Shown here: positions 31,967 through 36,905 of the stretch, in pieces
How positions within the stretch are numbered: the first letter of the stretch is position 1
Layout: every line of letters starts with the position of its first letter
Source: Anaerolineae bacterium
Lineage (GTDB): Bacteria > Chloroflexota > Anaerolineae > Aggregatilineales > Phototrophicaceae
DNA: 36,905 bases
Assembly (NCBI GenBank): GCA_022823165.1
Contig: JAJDXR010000022.1
Location: 1 to 36,905 of the forward strand
Direction: 5' to 3'
Notes under the pieces: model-generated
Told to the model about the DNA's origin: nothing
What the model saw: only the letters and a program-made list of their open reading frames with translations
Databases searched by the model: none
Made by a program: the position numbers and the translations under genes

Positions 31967-32113
31967 CTTTAATGCTCCCTGATCATTATCTTCTAGCTAC
32001 AGAAGCGTCCGCCAACTTTACCACTTTTGCCGGTGCTTTCACCAGCGCATTCCAAATCGGGGAGCTCGCTTTGAGCGCGACGCTCGGTTGGAGCAACCGC
32101 GCGGCAGAGGCCT

Positions 32114-33481
32114 CTACAGGCGCATTCGCGGCGCGAGGAAGCGTTCCGGCGTATCGATTGACTCCAGCCACTGCGCATAGCGGCTGTGCAATGACTCCAG
32201 TACCTCCGGGCGGGACGCGCTGAGGTCCTGGTGATGGGCTGGGTCTTCCTGCGAGCGATACAATTCCACGCGTTGGCCCTCGACCGCGTAGAGCAGGTCC
32301 CACTCGCCATCAGTGATGGACGTGGGCGAAATCTCCACCACGACGCGATTCTGTCCGTCCACCGTCTTCGACAGCTCGCCGACTTCCTCAAAAGGCGCGC
32401 TGGTGACGACCAGGTCGTGGATCGGCTGGCCGCTGAGCAGGGGCAAAGCCGAAGTCGCTTGCGCCCGCGCGGGGATCTCCAGCCTCAGCAGGTCCAGCAT
32501 GGTGGGCATCAGATCCGGCAGCGAGAGCAAGCCGGGGACGCGGCGGCCGGCTTCAGCGGGCAGCTTCATCAGCAGCGGGACCTGAACCAGTTCGTTGTGC
32601 AGCGGCGACCGGTGGACCTGCCGTTGATGCACGGTCATGCCTTTGGCGAAGCCTTCGTCGAAGCCGCTGCCGTCCGGCCAGCGAAAACGCCGCTTGCCAA
32701 AGAGGCCATGCTCGCCGAAATAGAAGCCATGGTCCGAGACAAAGAGAATCGCCGTGTCGTCGAGCAGGTTGAGGGCGCGTACGCGCTCCATCAAGTAGCC
32801 GAACCACTGGTCAACCATGGCGATTTCACCCATATAGCAGGCGCGCGCGATTTCCAGGTCGCGCTCGCTGACGCCGTCCGCCGCATAATCAAAATAGGTG
32901 GGCGCGATAACTTCGCCAGCGTAATCCGGCCTATGCGGCTTGACGTACCAGGCCGGCGGATCCCAGGGTTCGTGTGGATCCCAGGTGTCGATGTAGAGGA
33001 AGAAGGGGCTGTCATGATGGCGTTCCAGCCAGTCGGCCGCTTCATTGAAAGTCTTGGGCGCGCAGTAGCCTTCAATCTCCGATACTTGACGCTGCTTTTG
33101 ACGATACTCCCGCTCCGTCCCGTGCAGCTGCCCGCGCACATAAATAAAGTCCTGGAAGCCGCGATCCTGGCCGTAACCACGGCGCGCCAGAAAGGGTGTA
33201 TCGGCGATCATCGCCGTGCGATAGCCGGCCGCGCTGAGCAGCTCGGCCAGGGTGACCTCGTCTTGCGGCAAAGGCCCCCAGGGCAGATAGGCAAAGGTGT
33301 AACGTCCGGTCATTAGATCGGCGCGGGCAGGCACCGTCGGGAAGGAGGCGGCGTAGCAGTCTTCGAAGATCAGCGCGCTCTCCGCAAAGCGATTGAGGTT
33401 GGGCGTGATGACCTCGTTGTTGCCGTAACAGGGCAGATAATCACGGCGAAGCGTGTCGGTGACGACGACAATGACATTCAA
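32114..33481 (-). CDS. Sulfatase-fold hydrolase with Thr at the nucleophile position
   Basis: This 455-aa alkaline-phosphatase-superfamily enzyme is read from TTG 33481. That start is chosen because the product then begins NVIVVVTDTLRRDYLPCYGN, the standard sulfatase N terminus, and AGAGGAAG lies just upstream. Metal ligands are visible: Asp9 at the start, and FVSDHGFYFGEHGLFGK for the Asp/His pair. The sulfatase motif C/S-x-P-x-R is T-V-P-A-R (Thr49 to Arg53) in SFPTVPARADLMTGR. Thr cannot be converted to formylglycine, so phosphodiesterase, phosphonate-ester or other activity is possible. No signal peptide is seen, so it is cytoplasmic. It starts 15 bases after the MalG-like permease gene. 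Confidence 0.88.
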   Translation of the reverse strand: MNVIVVVTDTLRRDYLPCYGNNEVITPNLNRFAESALIFEDCYAASFPTVPARADLMTGRYTFAYLPWGPLPQDEVTLAELLSAAGYRTAMIADTPFLARRGYGQDRGFQDFIYVRGQLHGTEREYRQKQRQVSEIEGYCAPKTFNEAADWLERHHDSPFFLYIDTWDPHEPWDPPAWYVKPHRPDYAGEVIAPTYFDYAADGVSERDLEIARACYMGEIAMVDQWFGYLMERVRALNLLDDTAILFVSDHGFYFGEHGLFGKRRFRWPDGSGFDEGFAKGMTVHQRQVHRSPLHNELVQVPLLMKLPAEAGRRVPGLLSLPDLMPTMLDLLRLEIPARAQATSALPLLSGQPIHDLVVTSAPFEEVGELSKTVDGQNRVVVEISPTSITDGEWDLLYAVEGQRVELYRSQEDPAHHQDLSASRPEVLESLHSRYAQWLESIDTPERFLAPRMRL

Positions 33482-33495
33482 GGGAAACTTCCTCT

Positions 33496-34368
33496 CTATT
33501 TCAGGCCGGAGCGTACGAAGCCTTGCACATAATATCGCTGCAGGAATATGAAGATGACCACCACCGGCACCGTGGCCACAAAGGAGCCGGCGAAGACCAG
33601 CTCCCACTTGATGTATTCGTCGCTGAACAATTTCGCCAGCGCCACCGTGATGACCGTCTTCGACTCGTCTGTGATGACTATCGACGGCCAGATGAATGAA
33701 TCCCAGGAGAAGATGAACTTGATGAAGGCGGCGCTGACCAGGGCCGGCACGATATTCGGCAGCATCACCTGCCAGTACATGCGGAAGAAGGAGCAGCCGT
33801 CGATGATGGCGGCGTCGTAGAGATCCTGCGGCAGCTCGGCGAAGTGCTGGCGCAGCAGGAAGATGATGAAGGCGTCGGTGATCCAGGGCAGAAAGATCGA
33901 GGGCAGGGTATTGTCGATATGCAGTTGCTGCATGGTGAGGAAGAGCGGTATCAGCTTGGCTTCAAAGGCGATGGTCAACGTGGCCAGTATCACCAGAAAC
34001 AGCAGCCGCCGTCCGGGAAACTTCAGCCAAGCCAGCACAAAGGCGATCATGCTGTTGATGGTGACGGCGAAGGTGACCGACATGGCCGCCACTGTCACGC
34101 TGTTGAGGAAGGCCTGCGCGAAATTGGTGTCGCTGAACAGGCCGGTCAAGTTTTCCATGGTGGGATTGCTGGGCACAAAGGTCTTGACTGACACCGGATA
34201 CAGGTCGTCAAAGAGATCCTGACGCGATTTGAAGGTGGAGCCGACGATCCACAAATACGGCGTGGCGAAGACCACCACGATCAGCAGGTAGAGCGCCATG
34301 CGCGCCAACGAGCCCAGCGCGGGCCTTCGCCCCGGCTTCGACGACAGACGCTCAGTCATCGTCTTCAT
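33496..34368 (-). CDS. Carbohydrate ABC transporter permease, MalG-like
   Basis: This 290-aa permease has six transmembrane helices. The first is ALYLLIVVVFATPYLWIVG, followed by the STFKSRQDLF segment typical of MalG/UgpE relatives. The EAA-like loop reads LYDAAIIDGCSFFRMYWQVMLP. The end IFIFLQRYYVQGFVRSGLK matches the usual MalG C terminus (RYFVxGLxxGAVKG-type). The start overlaps the end of the MalF-like gene by 17 bases (8 if ATG 34359 is used), showing coupling. With MalF it would form the channel for the binding protein encoded upstream at 35324. Confidence 0.94.
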   Translation of the reverse strand: MKTMTERLSSKPGRRPALGSLARMALYLLIVVVFATPYLWIVGSTFKSRQDLFDDLYPVSVKTFVPSNPTMENLTGLFSDTNFAQAFLNSVTVAAMSVTFAVTINSMIAFVLAWLKFPGRRLLFLVILATLTIAFEAKLIPLFLTMQQLHIDNTLPSIFLPWITDAFIIFLLRQHFAELPQDLYDAAIIDGCSFFRMYWQVMLPNIVPALVSAAFIKFIFSWDSFIWPSIVITDESKTVITVALAKLFSDEYIKWELVFAGSFVATVPVVVIFIFLQRYYVQGFVRSGLK

Positions 34369-35245
34369 CCCGGGTGATGCGCAACTGAAATACGCTGATG
34401 GCGATGAGCAAGACCGCCAGGATGACGGACAGAGCGGTGGCGTAACTGAAGCGGTTGAAGCGGAAAGCCAGATGAAAAATGTAATGAACGATCACGCGGG
34501 TGGCGTTGGAGGGCCCGCCGTCGGTCAGCACTTCCACCGGCACGAAGATCTTGAAGGCGGCGATGGTGCTGGTGACCAGCACAAAGACGTGGGTGCGATT
34601 GAGCAGCGGCAAGGTGATATTGCGGAAGAGCTGCCAGCGGCCGGCGCCGTCAATGCGCGCCGCCTCGTAATACTCGCCCGGTATCGCCAGCAGGCCGGCC
34701 AGATAGAAGATCATGCTCAAGCCGACATCCTTCCAGATGGTGATGGCCGCCAAGACGGGCAGCGCCTGATGCTTGTCGCGCAGGAAGCCCTGCTGCGGCA
34801 AGCCGAGCGACTCCAGCAGGCTGTTGACAATGCCGATATCGGAATGGAACATCATACCCCAGACGATGGACGCCACCACCATTGAAGTGACCGCCGGGAA
34901 AAGCACCAGGGTGCGCAGCAGCGTTGAGTCGCGGCCCGGCTTGGCCACGAGCATCGCCAGCATCAGCCCCAGCGCCATCTGCAGCGGCACTTTGATCAAG
35001 AAGAATACGGCCGTGTTCTTCAGCGACAGCAGCAGCAGCGGGTCCTTGAGGGCGAGGTCGTAATTCTTGAGGCCGGTGAAGGTGAACTCGCCGGTAAAAA
35101 CCTTGTAATCGGTGAAGCTTAGCCGAACGGTATCGGCGATGGGCCAATAGTGGAAGAGGAAGAGGCCGATCAATGCCGGCAGGGACAGGAAAAACGCCGC
35201 TCGATAGCGCTGGGCGTTGCGGCTGTTGGAGAATAAGACTGTCAT
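34352..35245 (-). CDS. Carbohydrate ABC transporter permease, MalF-like
   Basis: This 297-aa permease has an N-terminal helix (FFLSLPALIGLFLFHYWPI), then the SFTDYKVFTGEFTFTGLKNY segment common in MalF/UgpA relatives. The central helices carry VLFPAVTSMVVASIVWGMMF and the EAA loop YYEAARIDGAGRWQLFRNITLPLL. It ends with an acidic tail (RDEDDD). It follows the binding-protein gene by 78 bases and overlaps the MalG-like gene. No ATPase gene accompanies the system, which is common where one MalK/UgpC/MsmX-type ATPase serves many importers. Confidence 0.94.
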   Translation of the reverse strand: MTVLFSNSRNAQRYRAAFFLSLPALIGLFLFHYWPIADTVRLSFTDYKVFTGEFTFTGLKNYDLALKDPLLLLSLKNTAVFFLIKVPLQMALGLMLAMLVAKPGRDSTLLRTLVLFPAVTSMVVASIVWGMMFHSDIGIVNSLLESLGLPQQGFLRDKHQALPVLAAITIWKDVGLSMIFYLAGLLAIPGEYYEAARIDGAGRWQLFRNITLPLLNRTHVFVLVTSTIAAFKIFVPVEVLTDGGPSNATRVIVHYIFHLAFRFNRFSYATALSVILAVLLIAISVFQLRITRDEDDD

Positions 35246-35323
35246 CGGCGGACGGCTCCCCCTCCCGCCGCCGCAGCGGGCGACGGGAAAGGAGACTTTA
35301 TCGTTGATTATCGTTGAGGCGAT

Positions 35324-36601
35324 CTACCTGAATTGCATGAGTTGGGCGTCAGCTTCGAGGATAGCGTTGGCGACCTCTTCTTCAATGTCGCCGCCCAGGG
35401 CGATATTGACCATCATGTCGCTGGCGATGATGCGATTGAAGATAGTATGCGCGGGACCGCCGGGCCGGGCCACGCCCCACTCCACCATTTCTTCGAAGAG
35501 CAGCGCCAGGAAACCTTCCTGGAAGTCCGGCAGCTGCGCTTGCATCGACTTGCGGCCGGGCACCACTTTGGTGACGTTGTGATAGATGGCGTAGCCTTCC
35601 TGGCTGGTGAAGAACTTGACGAAGGCTTTGGCCTCGTCGGGATTATCACTCTTGGCGGCGACGCCGGGCGCGAAGGAGCCGGTATGGGTGATGGGCGTTT
35701 TGATGTAAGGCATGGGCATGACATCCCAATTCAGATCGGGGAAGTTGCGCGCCAGGACCGTGCCGGTTGGCGGAATGGCGAAGAAAGTCGCGGTCAAGCC
35801 ATTGGGGAAGGCGTCGGGGATACTGTCGGAGGGGGCGAAGCCGTCAGTGTAAAGGCTCTGATAAAAGGCGTAGGCTTCCATAGCTTCGGCTGTATCGATG
35901 TAGCCACTGAAAGTGGATAGATCGGGGGCGATCGATTCCCAGAGCGGCTCGCCGGGGCTGCTGGCGCTGCGGATGATCGTCCAGGTGAAGAAAGCGCCCT
36001 GCAAGGGGTTGTTGAAGCCCATCATGCCCCAGACCTCGTTGCCTTGCTCGGCTTGATGCGCGCGCACCGTATTGACGTTCTCAACGAATTCCGCCCAGGT
36101 CCAGCCATCCTCGAGCGTCTTGGGCGCTTCCACGCCAGCCGCTTCAAACATGTCCACGTTGTAATACATGGCGTCAGCGGCGTTGGCCCAGGGCGCGCCG
36201 TACATGTGCCCATCGAGCGTCACCATCTCGATCAGGTCGCTCATGAAATCGTCCAGGTCTTCCTGGCTGAACATATCTTCAATCGGCAGCAGGGCGCCGT
36301 TGTAGGCCAGGTTCTGTACGCCGACGCCATCGATTAAGGCGGCATCAGGCGGGTTGTTGCCGGCGAAGGCGACTTGAAGGGAATCGAAGAATTCGCCGAA
36401 GGGCGTCGCCGTCAACTCGACATTGATATGTGGATTCAGCGCTTCAAAAGCCTCGATGACTGCGGCTGTGCCTTCGTCGCGGCCGCGGCCGCCCGGGATC
36501 CAGAAGTCGATGGTGACTTCGTCTTGCGCCACCGCCGGTACGGAAAAAGCCAGTACGGCCAGAAGCAGAAAACAGATATGTACTGCGAATCGAAGTTTCA
36601 T
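35324..36601 (-). CDS. Extracellular carbohydrate-binding protein (SBP family 1)
   Basis: This 425-aa ABC binding protein has a signal peptide (MKLRFAVHICFLLLAVLAFS, AQ cleavage region). The mature part begins with VTIDFWIPGGRGRDEGTAAVIEAF, typical of family 1 sugar-binding proteins. The GVGVQNLAYNGALLPIED and ADAMYYNVDMFEAAGVEAPKT-like blocks and a late WTWAEFVENVN region also match. The ATG at 36601 has GGAGA eight bases upstream; a longer frame to 36853 is only intergenic repeat. It is the first gene of the operon that runs to 31100. The cargo is probably a mono- or oligosaccharide or a related polyol. Confidence 0.93.
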   Translation of the reverse strand: MKLRFAVHICFLLLAVLAFSVPAVAQDEVTIDFWIPGGRGRDEGTAAVIEAFEALNPHINVELTATPFGEFFDSLQVAFAGNNPPDAALIDGVGVQNLAYNGALLPIEDMFSQEDLDDFMSDLIEMVTLDGHMYGAPWANAADAMYYNVDMFEAAGVEAPKTLEDGWTWAEFVENVNTVRAHQAEQGNEVWGMMGFNNPLQGAFFTWTIIRSASSPGEPLWESIAPDLSTFSGYIDTAEAMEAYAFYQSLYTDGFAPSDSIPDAFPNGLTATFFAIPPTGTVLARNFPDLNWDVMPMPYIKTPITHTGSFAPGVAAKSDNPDEAKAFVKFFTSQEGYAIYHNVTKVVPGRKSMQAQLPDFQEGFLALLFEEMVEWGVARPGGPAHTIFNRIIASDMMVNIALGGDIEEEVANAILEADAQLMQFR

Positions 36602-36648
36602 TTCAGAGTCTCCTATATTCAGTTGGTTAGCGATAGGAACATCGTCTG

Positions 36649-36677
36649 AGTTTAACGCGCTGCCGGGACTATGGCAA
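36649..36677 (-). promoter_or_regulatory. Candidate sigma70-type promoter of the carbohydrate operon
   Basis: On the minus strand TTGCCA (36677-36672) and TAAACT (36654-36649) are separated by 17 bases. They lie about 48 bases before the start codon at 36601. Spacing is ideal and the hexamers are moderate. Confidence 0.5.
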
Positions 36678-36693
36678 ACATTGCAAAGCGGGG

Positions 36694-36752
36694 GTGGTGA
36701 ATAGGCGGTTATTATAGACTGCGCCGAGCAAACAAGAAAACTCTGCGCCCTC
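36694..36752 (+). repeat. 59-bp direct repeat, copy 2
   Basis: This matches 16443-16501 in the same orientation. The sequence starts GTGGTGAATAGGCGGTTAT and ends CTCTGCGCCCTC, followed by TTTTTT. The 153 bases from here to the window edge hold no recognisable gene. Confidence 0.85.
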
Positions 36753-36905
36753 TTTTTTAACGAGCCTAGATTTTTAGTAGGGTCAATTAGCCTCGAGATT
36801 TCCGTTTTTGTCATGGATTTTGTCCAAATCGTTCTATTCGTGTTACATTTCAAGTGGCAGCGGAAAGCGCCAGTTCTCTTTGCGACATCCTTTTAGGGAT
36901 GAGCG

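Noticed and set aside
36602..36853. 84-codon upstream extension of the carbohydrate-binding protein
   Set aside because: It reads through the 59-bp repeat and a candidate promoter; ATG 36601 has a ribosome-binding site and is followed by a proper signal peptide.

Overview
The window is a GC-rich, gene-dense bacterial segment. No rRNA, tRNA or CRISPR array was seen. Its content is typical of free-living or host-associated Chloroflexota (Anaerolineae/Caldilineae-like): several solute-uptake ABC systems with large substrate-binding proteins, a cytoplasmic-type NAD-linked formate dehydrogenase set, a heterodimeric ABC exporter, and many interspersed palindromic repeats. The taxonomic guess is inference from gene content, not from a marker gene.

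Positions 1-9000 (mostly minus strand) hold a formate dehydrogenase locus: fdhA, two tandem MNT/HEPN toxin-antitoxin pairs, mobA, a repeat-filled gap, a NuoE-NuoF fusion, a ferredoxin-type subunit and fdhD. Together they supply a molybdenum enzyme, its cofactor nucleotide transferase, its sulfur-transfer maturation factor and its NAD-reducing electron module. The two toxin-antitoxin pairs sit inside the operon and one is translationally coupled to mobA. The left edge may carry the tail of an IS1-like transposase.

Positions 9000-16300 hold a tail-anchored coiled-coil protein with hendecad repeats (plus strand). On the minus strand, reading from 16302 down, comes a tightly coupled operon: a thiolase-fold protein without the usual catalytic residues, a DUF35 OB-fold partner, DhaK, DhaL and a fucose/arabinose-isomerase-like enzyme. 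A small Cys-rich secreted protein and a YnjB-like binding protein follow. The order isomerase, kinase and carbon-carbon-bond enzyme suggests catabolism of an unidentified sugar or polyol, but no substrate can be named.

Positions 16300-22800 hold a repeat-rich gap and a Dpp/Opp-type importer (binding protein, DppC-like permease, fused DppD-DppF ATPase, DppB-like permease). A perfect 32-bp palindrome is inserted in frame in the linker of the fused ATPase.

Positions 22800-26500 hold the most striking gene: an AT-rich 1228-residue protein with the full SAMD9/SAMD9L core layout (AlbA_2/Schlafen-like domain, variable middle region, STAND-like P-loop with the GGTT form of Walker A, helical/TPR repeats, C-terminal OB fold) and no SAM domain. 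It has its own candidate promoter and sits as a single gene between two ordinary transport operons. It is a strong candidate for a prokaryotic antiviral or abortive-infection effector.

Positions 26500-30900 hold a heterodimeric ABC exporter with complementary degenerate and consensus ATP sites; its two genes are separated by one small and one mid-size unknown gene. Positions 31100-36600 (minus strand) hold a carbohydrate uptake and processing operon: binding protein, MalF-like and MalG-like permeases, a sulfatase-fold hydrolase with Thr at the nucleophile position, and a sugar-phosphate isomerase/epimerase-like TIM barrel. No ATPase is encoded with it, so a shared MsmX/UgpC-type ATPase elsewhere is likely.

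Interspersed repeats are a theme. A roughly 178-bp MITE-like element occurs twice (4315-4492 and 16502-16678), and an empty version of one insertion site is preserved at 8796-8937. A 59-bp direct repeat lies at 16443 and 36694.
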